64,000 nucleotides of DNA from Lates calcarifer (GCF_001640805.2 NC_066845.1:23128307-23192306); one strand, 5' to 3'; positions 37,101-52,100 are shown, counted from the stretch's first letter. Program-made: numbers and translations. The notes: generated by a model from the sequence alone, not told the origin.

Positions 37101-40100
37101 GTCAGAGGTACCACAGCAGAGGACGAAGCCCAGGGGACAGTTACCGTATGGAGGACAAGTATGAGCGAGGAGAAGGAGGAGGAGGAAAAGGAGGGAGGTA
37201 TAGGAGCAGGGACCAGCTTAATGAAATCCCTCCCTCCCCAGAACCCTCCAGAGAGCTGGAGCCACTGGAAAAACCTGTCAACGTCATGCTGGTGAAGAAC
37301 AGACCCAACGAAGGTAAAACACATCAGCTACCAACTGTGACTGCCTGTCTAACAGAAAAGATTTTTTACCATAGCACAGCATGACTGGGAATACATTCTC
37401 CTTTCTCTTGATGCCTACAGAAACACAACAATCTTAGTTATGCTTGGCAACTGAGACCATGTAGGTGGTGACGTCATGCCTGGTTTAAGAGTGCAGATTA
37501 ACCCACAAAGTTTAAGCAAAGGGGTGTTAGAGACAAAAGGGGTCTATGTGACCTCCTACGTGTCTCTAGTGTGAAAATGGCGTCAACACAACCTGTGTTA
37601 TGCTACCACGCTATCTAAGCACAAAAGGACTTGTGTATATGTGTGGATGTGTATATGTGTGGATGTATATAGGTGTGGATTAGTGAGAGAGGAAAGAAAG
37701 AGGCATGGGCTGGTGGGGGCTGTGTTCGATCTCGTTGTTAGTTGTCGGGTCTTCATGGAGCTGGCTTGTTCCAGTACATCTAATAATGCATTGGAGTGCC
37801 TGATTATTTGCGAACAGTTTACATCTCATCCATACAGTATGTCCTGAAACAAATGGTCTGGGGTGGTGTGCAGACAGTTAGGAATGAATCACTCCTATTT
37901 TATCAAATTATCGGTTCCGATGGGGCCTCGGAATAACTGTGGCGTCTTTTTGTGTGTTTTTGTAGAGTATGGTCTACGTCTGGGGAGTCAGATCTTTATC
38001 AAACAGATGACCAGCACAGGCCTGGCTGCCAAGGATGGGAACCTGCAGGAGGGAGACATCATTCTCAAGGTGCGCACACATTTGCTCACAGTGCTGCTCA
38101 CAGTACATTCACATTGATTACAGATAAGTTATAGGGCACGGTGGTTCTCAATCTAGATTCCTGGGACCTTCCAGGAACTCCCAAGATACCTATGCTGGAT
38201 CAGTAGACAGTTAGAGGAATGCCAGGGAAAACTTATTTTTGTTATGGTTATGTCAAGTAATGCTTTTTCTTTCTCTTCTTTTTTTTTCTTGTAAAATACT
38301 ACATGCTGTCACACCTTTGGGGCATCTAAAACTCTTTCAGATGAAACAACCTGACAGTTCATGTCCACACTTAGGCCATAACCTGTGCTGATGCTCACAA
38401 TCCAGAGAGACTGGGAACCACTGATGTAGCATGTAGTACACACAGTTATTCAAATAACATAGTGTTTAGTAATTATAAACAGGTGATTGGTTGGAACATG
38501 TCAAGTATCTATTAATAAATGCAAGTGTTTCCACAGATGTCAGGTGTTGTGAAATACCGAAAGTAAATATTTCATTTGCAAGATAACATTTTTATCTACA
38601 TTTTTAAATTTGAATTTAGAACAAATACAAAGACAAATACAGCCTCACAGAGATTAAGTTTTTCCTGGCCAAGACAACAACATACATATAAAGCATCACA
38701 TAAAACAGATTACAGATTACTAGCACTTTATATACTGTATGTCACAGAAAGAATTAAATCACGTAAAACTTATACCAGATTATTTAAGAATAGGATATAT
38801 ACAGTTCCACAGCCTCTAAAATGAAGTTAACAGAAACAAAGTTCACATTCCAGTTCTTTAGTCAGAGCTCAACCAGTTCTGACTGTCTGTACTGTCTGTG
38901 TGTGTGTGTGTGTGTGCGTGCACATGTGCAGATTAATGGGACAGTGACAGAGAACCTCTCTCTGCATGATGCTGGGAAGCTGATAGAGAAATCCAGAGGG
39001 AAGCTGCAGCTGGTGGTCCAGAGAGACCGCCGCCAGATCCTTGTCCGCATCCCCCCCCTTGCAGACTCTGACTCTGATAATGATGGTGAGTTACTGAATG
39101 CATGGTGTAACCAACAGAGTTAATGTTAGACTGCAGGGAGGTTTATAATGGTTACCATGCTGCCAAGGTAGGACTACTGTGTACAGTGTCTCCCACAGGT
39201 CTGGACTATACCTGAAATATACAATGAACAGTCTATAGGTGACATTTCATATAGAATGTGTATTTTATTTAAAAATCTTTTCAGTTATTCTCTGCATATT
39301 TTTCCCATACAGCACTCCATCCAATACAAAATACAAATACAAAATTTCCATCTGATTCAATAAATGACCTCATATTACAGTAGCTTAAAATATACCTGGA
39401 CTGCTGCATGTTGATCTTACCAAGCAACATAACTTACTAAAGCCTGTCTTTGGGAAACACTGTATGTTGTGGTGAAGATTTCTTACAGATTTGTGGCATT
39501 TTTTGTTACTGCATCAAACTCTGATGTAGGGCCAGGGCAGGATGTAGTCTCAGTGTCAAGGGTGTTGATTTAAGGCTGAGATTAGAGTTAGGATTTGTCA
39601 GTTTTAGGAGTTGACATGCTGTGTTAAATTGTATCAGGTACTTGTATGGTATAAACATGTATAATCTGCTCTGTTTTTGGTCCTCTGTTAACATTTGAAA
39701 GTGGACCAAAGACATCGAGCAAATCAGATCTACTCCAAACTGTAGAGATTGAAGTGTGCCACCAGAACATTTTTATATATATTTTACAGTTTATATAGTG
39801 ACTCATTAAATTAACATTTGAATTATGCTGTTAAAATAGTAATTAGTAAAATCACCATCAAATATGTCATAATTTAGCAGGACAGAGAGACAGCATTCAA
39901 CAGAGCATACTATGAAATAAATAAGATAATTAGCTTTCATGTCCACACACAGCATGTGCACTAAGGGTTTTCCATTCAAGAGTTAAATAGCATTAGGGAA
40001 TGTTTCTCTCTTGACCCTCCTCACAGAGGGCATTTCTTCACAGAGAGGAACTGCAAACTTTAGAAATTGAAGTGAGAGATGGAGGGAGTGGCCAGTATCC

Positions 40101-43100
40101 ATCAAAGGCCATTCATTTATTCAGTAATAAATGAATGCATGAAGGCAAAATAATGAGATAGAAATGGTTATTAGCATAATCAGAATTTTATTATTTTTAA
40201 TTACATCATTGAAACACAAATTTAACTACTGTAGAAATGTTTCGTGATATATTAAATGAATTTTAATTAAACAATGAAAGTGGAAACGATCATTCCTTTT
40301 GACACAGCCTCCATACAAAACACAGTATAATGAGTGGAAGGATTAATGTTTAGTGTGTTCAAGTGTCCACTGGCATTATTTCAACTGTTTCCTAGAGACA
40401 ACCATGTTTACATGTACAAATAATGTAGAAAAGTTAAAAATGTCTGGCATTCAAGCAGTTAAAAATACCATCTGAAACCAAGTGATCTTGAGTTTCTGCT
40501 TGCAGCTGCTCAGCTACTATGTAACACTCAAAACGAGAGAGGTTACCACCAGGTCAGGATTTAATCAGGACCTAACTGTGGGCTGAAGCGTTTTAGGAAA
40601 ATCCTCCAGCCCCTTATGTTGAAATTTAACAAGAAACTAAAGTCATATTGATTTGAAAATGCTTATCTTGACAAGCAGAAGCGGTCCTGGTAATCGCTCA
40701 AAAGTGCAATCTTTGTCTGTGTTTTCTCTTCCAGATAATATGTCCTACTTTTAGATGAAGGACCACCCAAGACACAGCATGTGTAACAGTCTGTTTCCTT
40801 TCTCTAAGCTGTAAAACGGCTGTGACACAACCTGACTAAGTTGTAAAGCTCTCACACCTTTTGCACTTCTCTTTATACTGCTCTAAGTCTTTTAACTTTT
40901 TAATACATGATTCACTGAATAAAAAAAACATATTCTAATCCATATGTACTTCCAGTTGTGTGATTCATTAAGTGTAGAAGTTGAATAATGCCATTGGAAG
41001 AAATCTGTTTGCTGCCTCCAGATGAGTGTGCTTTATTTTTTAATCTTGTCAGATGTCTGAATAGTGAATCACAGTGTTGCAGACAAAGGATGATGATTTA
41101 TTTTTGTGAATACAGAATGTTGCATGACAAAGCGTGACTCATAATGTGGGTAAGATGTTTGCTGACTTTTCAGTGTAATAACATATTAATGATTTGTCCT
41201 AACAGTGTAGAACTCGCCGTTGTCTGTCCAGGTGGAATGTCTGAACTCCCATCCCTTGCTGCATTTCCATTTCACTAAGACATTCTCAAATCATGCTCAC
41301 ACATCTCACTGCTACATCAGGGTCACTCAAATTAACTGATGGCTGAAATCTGGAGTTGGGATGTACGGACACTGCTGCGGCCTCACCTAACGTATATAAA
41401 ACAGTAGTTGGGGTAGTTGGTCTCCTTTTCAAACACAGTGTTTTTAAAAAAGGTATTATTTGGATCCAGCCATAGTGTTGGGGAAATTGGACTAATGTTC
41501 TGAGACACAATACATATCAAGTAACTGCTAACTCAAAAAAAGAAAAAAAAAAGACCTCTACACAGAGCAAAGTCGTAAAGTCAGTGAACTGACTTTCATT
41601 TCATTTTACATCATGATCCATTTTTAGCTGACATTAGCCACCATGTGCTACTGATCATACATTACCAAGTAAGGCTGAAGCAGCAAAACCCCTGAATGTG
41701 TTGAATTATACAACTTTCATTTGAAAGAGAGTGAATATGTTGTCTCCTCATTCAGCTGTGTCATAGACTGGCAGGTCTGCAGCAAATGTTTTCTTATGTT
41801 CTGAGTCAGATGAAGCACTAAAGCCTTTCTTAAAATGCTAACGCACCGTCACTTTTTATTTCATGATCTTAAAAATTAAATTAAAAAAAAACAAAAGAAG
41901 AAAATGGTCGTGGCATTTGCAAAACTGCAGACCCCCATCTGCTTGTAAAATACTCAGACCCTAATTAACTAATTACAGCTTAATTAATTTCTTATGATCA
42001 ACATACTGTATTTTAGTACTGGGCAAAAAAGAATCACATCAGGAAAAAAAATTCATTTGTTCTGATAGTGGTTTGAGGAAAAGGGTTAGGCGGTGTCCAA
42101 AAACACAGTGATCGATTATTTCGGGACCAGGAATATTCAATCTGTCCCACAGTTGTGAAGATATCCCACTGATTAGAATGATATACCAACCCATCTTGCT
42201 ATCCCTCTACAGTCAGACAGTTTTTGTCTTTGTGATGACTCTATTCACATTAACACAGCACACACAACACACAAAGCACCAAATTCAGTGCTGTGACATG
42301 AGGTATATCAGGTTTGACACAATATCCTAAAATGTCTCTTTTTCTTGTGTTTTGTCTCTGTCATCCTCCATCTTTCATTGTGTCTCTTTCTCACTTCCCT
42401 CTGTTCTGATGTCTCATTCTCACTTTCCAAACTCCATCACCTCTGGTTACAGCCCTGCATGCAGAATGTCTCTCTAACTCTAATCAAACTAATCAGCACA
42501 TACTAGATGGTATTTGGTTAAACAGGGCTGTGCCAGACCCCTCAGCTAACCAGCTTCCTCTGCCTCTCTGGCCTTTAATTGCTGTTAAATTAAAGGTACA
42601 GATGATCTGCTTAAAGCCATGAAGGGATGCAACAATCCTGTTAAACATGACTGAGTTGTTGGCTGTTAACACAGTTTGTCGTTGTGTGGTGTTTTCAGAA
42701 GGACATCTATCACCATTTTTATATTTGCTGTCTTTCATGTGGTTTCCTCACTTGTCCTCTCACACCCCGTCTTCAAATGTTTCTGGTTTGTTGGTGTACG
42801 GGCTTCTGTCAAAGCTTCCATTTTCAGCCTCCCTCTCTTCAGAGCCACACTCTAATGGATAAAAGCAGCCAAATCAAAGACTCTGTCACTCATGTTCATC
42901 AATATCACAGGGACTGACTAAAATCCAGTCTCTGTGGAGAGCAGTCTAGACTGCATTTACACATTTTGACCTGCTTGTGTCTGGATTATACAGCAGTATA
43001 GATACTCCCTGCCCTCATACTGGCATTACAGAAGTTGCCTCATGGGACTTTGAAAAGTATTTCTTGAACATTTATAAACAAGAATTCACTCTTTTTAGTC

Positions 43101-46100
43101 TAACTGTATCTCTTTAAAGTTATAACCCTTAAGATATACTGTACATTATATCACTATATCAAGCCTCTCAACCTATGGCCAGTACTTTCAGCAATACAGC
43201 TGTATGGAAGTTTAAGTCAGTACTTTTAATGTATTTACATCCATCTGTCCTTTCACTGCTTATCTGGATCTGGGGTCATAATGGCAGCAAGCCATGCCCA
43301 GTCAGCTCAGACATCCCTCTGCTTAGCCTCCATCCTCCAGCTATTCCTGCTGGTCACAGTGTATTCCAAGGCCAGATTGGACATAATCCCTCTAGTGTGG
43401 TCTGGGTCTGCACAAGACAGGCGTCCAGGAGGCGTTCTAATCACTTGCTCAGACTGCCCCAAGTGGTCCCTTTTCACACAAAGGCACTCCAAGCTCCTTT
43501 CACATGTGTGAGCTAATCACCCTGTCCCTTAAGACATCAGCATGCTTCAAACAAAGTGCTTATCAGCTTGTTGAATAGCATCTGAAACCATAAAGCAGCC
43601 AAGGTTTGACCTCTTAAAGGTTTGACCTCTCTGTTCTGGTCTGGAATAAAATCTTAACGCAACAAATTCTGTCATGAGAGCAGCACTATGAATGTTTCCC
43701 AGGAGAAACTGTGTGAAAGCATATGCTGTTATCCTGATGTAAAATCCATTACATTTTGACCTTCTCTATGTTGACAGGCCATTTCCTGCTTCTAAGTGTA
43801 CTTTGTACAGACTCATGACCATTTGTGGTCAGCATATTTGTATTCTATAATTACCTCTCTAAAGAATAGTTTTTATTATTTCCTTCTTGTGCAGGATTTG
43901 GGTTGCATACTCATGCAGAGATTCACTGGAAACAATGCATACACCGACTGAATTGTCATTTGAGTTTTATATTACTATGTTAAATTAGATCAGCAGCTTT
44001 TACTTTAAGGCCTCAATGTGCTTTAAACTTAATATGACAAGTTGTCTGATGATGTTTCAAGTTATTGTCCTGAATGTCTATGTCTTACTGTGCAGGCTGA
44101 CTCCCTGCTGACTATCTATACTCATGAATTTCACAGCACACCAAAACTTTTTTATTTTTGATGGATCATTCAAGCTGTGTTAATACAAAGTGTCACATTT
44201 ATAAACACACATTTGGGTGCAGGGGGTGTCTCATGAGCTGCAACTGTGACTCACAATTGTGATGGCTACTACACTAAAATCAGTGCACAGTATGCCACTG
44301 TTGTCCTAGTGGTCTTTATTCCAAACAGAACTATGAGGCCTGTATTATTGAAATACACATGCTATTACCACCCATTATACAGCATACCTGTCTCCAAACC
44401 TACCAAGACTGAAATCTTAAGAATTGCAGTGTATCGGAACCATTGCTAACCATCACATAAACACAATATGGAAGTGCATTTTCAAAGTGTACTGATGGCT
44501 GCCTGGAATAATGTGGAGACATTTACACAAATCTGAACAATCATGCTATTTTCTGATTATCTCTGGGCTATGAATTCAGTGTGTTTGAGTAATAGCTGCT
44601 TTTATTTTGAGTTTTGAGCTGTGGTGCTGGAGATTTGTCCTATTCTGACAAATACCTCTAATAGCGTCCTCACTCTGTCCTATGCAGTAATTAGCTGGTG
44701 TCAGGACATCCTGAGGCAACCATTCTCTACTGATGGTGGTGGTGGTGGTTGTGGTGGTGGGGGTGGTGGTGGTCATGGTGGCATGCAGTCTGGCCAAGGG
44801 CATGGGTGGGTGGTGGGAGGGGGTTATCTTGAAAGAAGCCTTTGTGTCTAACTGAGATGTCTGTCTGTCTGTCTGTCTGTCTGCCAGACATATCAGAGAT
44901 GGAGTCATACCATTCCTATTCTCCTCCAGAAGAGAGAAGGTCTCGCCAATCTGACCTGTCTTCCCACTCCTCTAATGAAAGAGATAACCCCAGGTAGGAT
45001 GGATGGTAGCTTGGATGAAGTCTCAAAACCTAACACAACCAACTTTCAGTTTGCTCATGTAGACTTGTGAATTTTGATGTCCTCTCAAAGCAACCCTGAC
45101 TACTAGAAATTTTCATCATATACTAATATATTGTTTTTACAGTCATGTTGTGGTGGTATTTGTGACTGATCAAATACATAAATTAACAACCATTTCTCAT
45201 TATGTTAATAGACAATGTAATCTGGTTGCAGTTACATTTCCTTCAAAATATATTTGCTGATGCAAATTAGTTTGTAGCATTGAGTTGTGATGGTTAAGGG
45301 TAGGATAAGGGGCTTGGAATGCATTATGTCAATGAGTGTCCTCACAATTAATAAGACCAACATGCTCGTGTGTGTGTGTGAAACAGGCAAGAACCCATGA
45401 GGACAACCAAGATGTCAGCCATGGCCTCCCCATTCAGAGTACCTGAAGATCCCCATGCCTCAGTTGATCTGGACAAAGACACACCATTCATAGAGGAGCC
45501 TCCAGGTTATCAACTCAGTCTCAGTCTAGCACAGCAGGGTTACATTCCTTACACAGACACATACCAGACACAGCATCATATATTACCATTGATCTATGTA
45601 AGACAGTTCCTTGTTTTTTGATAATCTTTTGGTAGGGGTGTAAATAATAAGTTTAATCACAATACAATATTATATTGATTCAAGGGACAACAATTCGATG
45701 TTTGCTGCTCAATTACAACCCCAATTCCAAAATGTAAGTAAAAACAGAATGCAACGATTTGCAAATCTCATCAACCCATATTTTATTCCCAATAGAACAT
45801 AAACAACATATCAGATGTTGAAACTGAGACATTTTGCCATTTCATGGAAAATATTAGCTCATTTTGAATTTGATGGAGGCAACACATCTCCATGTGTTTG
45901 CCACTGTATTTATGCCCCACACTTTAATGAAGGGCGCTTCATTCAGCTGAGTTTTACTACAAACAGAGTCACACTCCGTGGTGGAGAGGAAGTAGGGAGA
46001 GTCTGGTTTGAGAAGGGCCCACTCTTTGAATAAAACAGAGCAGTCAAATATACCATATGTACAATTTGAAAGCTCCTTTAGTTGATTTTTTCCCCCAACT

Positions 46101-49100
46101 GGGGACAGCAGAAACAAGATGTAAACACAGCACCTTACTTATTATCATCCTATGATAATATGGCAAACATCTATTTATACTTGCAGCAGTCACAAAGTCA
46201 GTAAACTCTGTATAGTTAAGTTGAACTGCAGAGTTGGCAATCATTCTCTATAGGTGCATTACTACAAACTAAACCAGAAAATCTGAGTCAAAATGAGTTC
46301 ATTCTTCAGCCTTTGTAGTCTCCATCAAACAGCTAGTGCACAAATCTTTGGTAATTTCCAAAGCTTTGTTATACATTTACTTTCACTGCCCTTAGTTGTT
46401 GTTATTGTTGCAACTCTAAGCATATATAACATTAACAACACTCTTCCTGATTTTCTGATTTACAGTTGCTGCAACAGCCACGCCCAAGATTCTTCTTCGA
46501 CCGAGTCCAGAAGATGAAAAAATATATGGGTTAGTTTTCTCTTCACAGTTTTCAACACTTTAAACTTTCCCCATTTATACTTAATCCCATGAGAATCAGT
46601 GATTGATGTCTTTCACATTCCTCAGCACATCCACGATTAAATGATGTCAGTCAAATTGCAGCAACTTGCCTGCCTGTATCTGGCTTTATATATGCAGGAT
46701 CTCAGTGGTCCTTCAAAATTCACTTTACTAACAATGTATGGTATGCTTCAAATGACAAGCTAATACGGTAGCTCTAGCTGGATGCTGCATTTGTTTGATA
46801 CCACGTATGTGTCTGGGCACTAAATGCATTTGAAACTGATGATTGATAGAATGATGACTGATTTAGAACTGCAGCTGGCTGCAATCATTGTTGTATGTCA
46901 TAAAAAATGATTGATGCATTTCAGTGCATCTGTTTCTATTTTTGTTGTCTCAAATTGGTCCCTCGTTTAGTGGGTAGTTAATTGTAGGTGGTTTCCTCAT
47001 AAGTGGGAAATTTAGTCTCACCTCTTTAATCACAGTAGTGTGTTGAGATTTCCCTCATTATTTATGGAGTCTGGTGAATCCTTAGTTGCACTCTCAAACA
47101 CAGGTGACTTAGTGAACTGCATCAGTGATATGTGTTCAACTGCTTTAGATAATGACGCTCCTCTAAAACGCTTATTTAAATCAAATTCACTGACTGTATC
47201 ACCTTGGATTACTAAAGGAGTTAAAGGCATAAAAATGGAGTGTAAGAAGAAAACAAAAACAAAGCTTTCAGTATACTATAAACACATGAATTTCTTATCA
47301 CAATCTTAAAACAGTGAAGTTAAGGATGCAAGAGCTCATCACCTCCAATCAGCGCAATCCTAGATTTTTGTTTGTTTGTTTGCCGTTGACCGATCAGTCA
47401 ACCCTAGTTCTCCTGGTGTTCCTATTTCCTCAAATGCAGACTGTGAAAGGTTTTTAAACTTTTTCATTGATAAAATTGAGTACATTAGATTCAAAATTTA
47501 ACCCCCCACTTCTGTGTCTGATTTAGCTTGTCCTTATCTGGATACTCTCTGTGTTTTTAAGGAAATCACTGTCAAAGAATTAACTTAAACACCATCATCA
47601 AGCCCACTAGACATAATACCTACCACATTTTTCTTACAGGATTTTGACAGAAAAGTAAGTCAAGAGTTTGATAAACAGCACAGACATCAGAGATCAGCTG
47701 ATCACAGTCACCTGTTTGAGTCCAACTGCACTCACAGGTTGCCATAGCAATATCAAGGTCTGAGCCTCGAGTCTGATTTTGCTCTGCACACCTCTTGAAC
47801 TCCTCATATTATTTCAAAAACCGTAACACCTATCGATAAAATCGATTTTACTGAACACAAACGTGTGATTTGTGTAGATAAAGTGAAAAATGACCACAGT
47901 ATGGCAGTTTAAAAACTGGCCTGGTTTGGGTGTTGTCTGAAGAGAACTGATATGGAGATCAATAAAGCGGTTGAGGGCTCTTCTTGGTGATCAGAGGCTG
48001 CTACCTCAAAAACCATAAATACTGTGGCTTTGGGAGTCACACTGTGTGACAGAGCACAAAATGATCTACAATTTGAGGTATAAATTGTGTGTGAGTGTAA
48101 GTTATAGGCAGGAGAAGAGTTGAAGCACAAAAATTTCAGAAAAAGTTGACAGGTTGAAGGCTTGAGTGGGTGCTGTCACGCACCCATTACAAACTCAGAA
48201 ACTGCCAGAAATGAGCGTGAAATATAAACTGCTGACATTCAAAAACTGTACAAGATATCAAGTTGAATGGAAGCTTAAGAGCTGAATTTATAGGGACTTG
48301 TTGAAAGCTTAAATGAAGTTTGTAAGTAGTACTGTAAGTACTGTAAGTGGTAGTAGTAAGTAGTACTAGTTAAGGTTTAAAGAGGCTGAAGTTTTGGAAG
48401 ACTTGCACAAAAAGTTGAATATTTTAAAAAGTAGAAATAGTAGAAAAAAGTTGAATGCAAGCATAAATGTCCTGAACGAGCTGAACGTTTTGGTTGTTCC
48501 ATGGTTTTAATAGCTGAAAGTATGCTGAAGTAGCTAGATGCCAGAATTACCGCCTTGTGTTTATATACTGCAGCCATTCATTCATTCTTTCATTCACTTA
48601 TTCATTCATTCATTCATTATCTATACCGCTTATCTGTTAAGAGTCGCACAGGGGCTGGAGTCTATCCCAATTCAATTCAATTCAATTCAGTTTTATTTAT
48701 ATAGCACCAAATCACAACAAAAGTCATCTCCAATTTCTAGGTGTAGCAGCAGGTGTTGAGCGGGGTTGTAGGAGCAGTGGAGTTGGAGGCCAGGGCAATG
48801 CCATCTAATGTAACTAATGTAATCTAATTTTAATGTCCCTAAGGCACACCTGGAGTTTGGCTAGCTGATTGGTTTCATTAGGCTTCATTGATAAATATAA
48901 TTGTGTAATATCAGCATAACAATGAAAGTTTATTGAGTGATTCCTGATAATGTTGCCCAAGGGAAGCATATACAGAGTGAAGAGGATTGGTCCAAGCACT
49001 GACCCTTGTGGAACTCCATGTCTAACTTTTGTGTACATGGAGGAGTAGTTGTTAACATGTACAAACTGAAGCCTATCAGATAGATAGGACTTAAACCAGT

Positions 49101-52100
49101 TTAGTGCAGTTCCTTTAATACCAATAAAATGCTCCAGTCTCTGTAAAAGTATGTGATGGTCAGTCGTATCAAAAGCAGCACTAAGATCGATGCATTCTAA
49201 ATCCAGACTGAAAATAAATTAAAAATTAATAAACTAAATAAACTGTTATCCTGTAGAAAGTCACATAGCTGTTAGATATCAGCCTATAGTTGGCCAATAC
49301 ATCTGTATCAAGAGTAGACTTTTTCAAAAGAGGTTTGATTACAGCTGCTTTATAAGATTGTGGCTTTGATTGTTTGTAAGGACAGGTTAATCATATCCAG
49401 TACAGAGTTGCTAATTAAGGGTAAGGCTTCCTTAAACAGCCTCGTTGGGATGGGGTTGAAGGTTTAGATAAAGAAATAGTTGAAGTGAGCTGGTGGAGGT
49501 CGAAGGGAGTGAAACAGTCTAGATTAGGTGTTAAGTTGTCTCTAGGGATCCTGTGTTTTGGCTCAGAGCTGATTGCAGGCAGGAGGTGGTGAATTTTGTC
49601 TCTAATAGTTAAAATGGTGTTATTAAAGAAGGTCATGAAATCATCACTAGTGAGAGTTGCACAGCTGCTGCAATGTCCTTCTGGCGAGTCTCTCTTCATA
49701 CACGGTGAATCCCTTGCAGAGGATCCAATATGCAGCGGTGAATCTGGCTTTTGATCAGCCAAAAAGGGCACATGTCTCTCTGCTGCTCATTGACCTCCCC
49801 CAGCCACCAATGCTTGCCTGCAGAGCAACTTGTGGGCCTGCACCCATCTACTGAAGCTTTAGAGTTGTCCCTCACTCGTTGTCACTTACATCATTGTTTG
49901 TCTGTTTTTCAGACTCTTGTCTCTTGTTAACAGCCTAGTGGGATATATTGCTCTTTTCAGGGATACACAATATTCTTGTCTGTGTGTATGGATGTTGATG
50001 TGAACCATATTTACAAATGGAAAAATGGGTAATCATCAAAATAATAGAGATACAGTGAATAAACATAATCAGAGACACAGACATACTGAAGCAGCTGCAG
50101 CAGTTTTTTAGGTGCAGATGTAACACATACTGCTGCATCAAACAGGTGCACCAGATTGGAGTTGCAGTTGGCTCATATAATTTATGCAAGATGACACAAA
50201 ACAAGAAGAGATGTATGTGGGACTAATGACACATTCCACTGGACTCACCAATATTCAACATTTGGAAGAACCAGATTTGTATGGAAAATTTGGATTTGCT
50301 TGACACTCTGATGTTAGTAAAATTGGCCCATATTGTAAATGGTGGCGTGCTTTTCTCCTCCTGCAGGCCAAACACAGTGATGGTGAATTTCCAGAAGGGG
50401 GACAGTGTTGGGCTTAGGCTGGCAGGAGGTAATGATGTTGGCATCTTTATTGCTGGTGTTCAAGAGGGCAGTCCTGCTGAGGAGGAGGGCCTGCGCATCG
50501 GAGACCAGATCTTAAAGGTAGTCAGTCCAGACAAAACTTATTTCATAAACAAAAGGAAGTTCAGATAAGGCATAGTTCAAATTACGATGTGAATGTTACA
50601 GAAAAATATTAGTGTTATATATTATCTGGATAGCAAAGTCCTAATTATTTTGCCCTCTGTGTCTTGAAGGTGAACAACGTTGATTTTCAAGGTGTAGTGA
50701 GAGAGGAAGCTGTGCTCTTCCTGTTGGAGATTCCTAAAGGGGAGGTGGTCACTATCCTGGCCCAGAGCAAACCTGACGGTAAAATATTGCCTGTGTGTGT
50801 TCACATATATATATATATGTGTGTGTGTAAAACCCCCAAAACATATATATAGCTATGTTTTGGTTTTTTTTGTTTGTTTGTTTTTTACAGTTTTAACTCA
50901 TCTGCTGGTCACTGATGACATGTTCCTTCACTACCTATTTTCACTCAGTCCCACATTCACCATCCTGCTACCCCCAACACAGACTAGACCACCAAATGTG
51001 GAGCAATCCACCTCTGAAAATAGTCCCTAGCAAATGCACTATGTCTTCCTCTTTGAGTAACATTTGATAAGATTTACAGTGTGCAGCTGTTAAAGGAAAT
51101 AATCGAATGGGTTTGGAACTGACAGCCATAGAGTAAGGAAGTCAGACAGTACTGAGAGATGCACCAACACATGTATGATTTGTTGACAGTAACACCATGC
51201 CTCAAGTGTGTTCATTGGAGCAGTTTCAGTTGACACAGTTGTAGGCTTGTCAGTGGGATGGGATATTCAACTTGTGGAATATCCCAGAACACAGTGTACT
51301 CTCCCACAGTACTCTGCCAGCTGTCGCACTTACACCTCAGCACCAATAGTCTCTCTCTCTCTTTCTCTCTCTCTCCCTCTCTCTCCCTCCCCATCTTTTT
51401 TCCCTCTCAGAAAGCTTTTAAAAACATTTATACAAATTAGTATTTCACAACATTTAATATTGTCTATCCAATTTTCATTGTTCTTATTTCCTTTTCTTTT
51501 ATCTTTTCTTTAATGTTGCTCTTTTTAAGTTATTGTACATATTGTCTTTTAAATTATTGTATGTATAGTATGGTACTGTGTGAAGCACCTTGTAACTCCA
51601 CTTAATGTTGTAGTGGGTATGTGATTAAAGTAGACTGAATATATGCTGCAGCTGAATGTGCACTGTGAATGAAGCCTTGTGTGTGCAGCCAGTTCAGCCT
51701 TGGCAGCAGTGGATTGTAGCCAGTGTGACTGTTGCTGCTGTTGGTCTTTTTGGGTCAGTGCTTTGTCAGGCCACAGATATCAAATCAGGAAGCCTCACAG
51801 GACCCTGGAGCAGGCTGTAGAGTATATTTTCATATAATAGTCAGACAAATCTGTGCATTTTCTTTTGATTGTGAAAATAAAACTAGAACTTTAAGCATGG
51901 AGGCAGCATTCTTGATCACCAAGAACAGTACTTACAAAATACACAAAATAGTCTAAGATCAGGTCCACACTCTAGTTCTTTTGACCTTTCAACTGGGACT
52001 TAATCAAACTATCCTCTTATAATCAAACTATCCTCTTAGCTCTCACTTTTTTGTGTATCTAGCTTATAATGATATCTTGGTATCGGGACGTGGAGACTCC

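Noticed and set aside
36888..37295. A 135-codon frame overlapping tjp2 exon 4 in another phase
   Set aside because: It is a shadow of the GC-rich exon; the ZO-2 phase is fixed by both neighbouring exons.
44621..44851. Gly-rich 76-codon frame
   Set aside because: Translation of a GGT repeat within intron 6.
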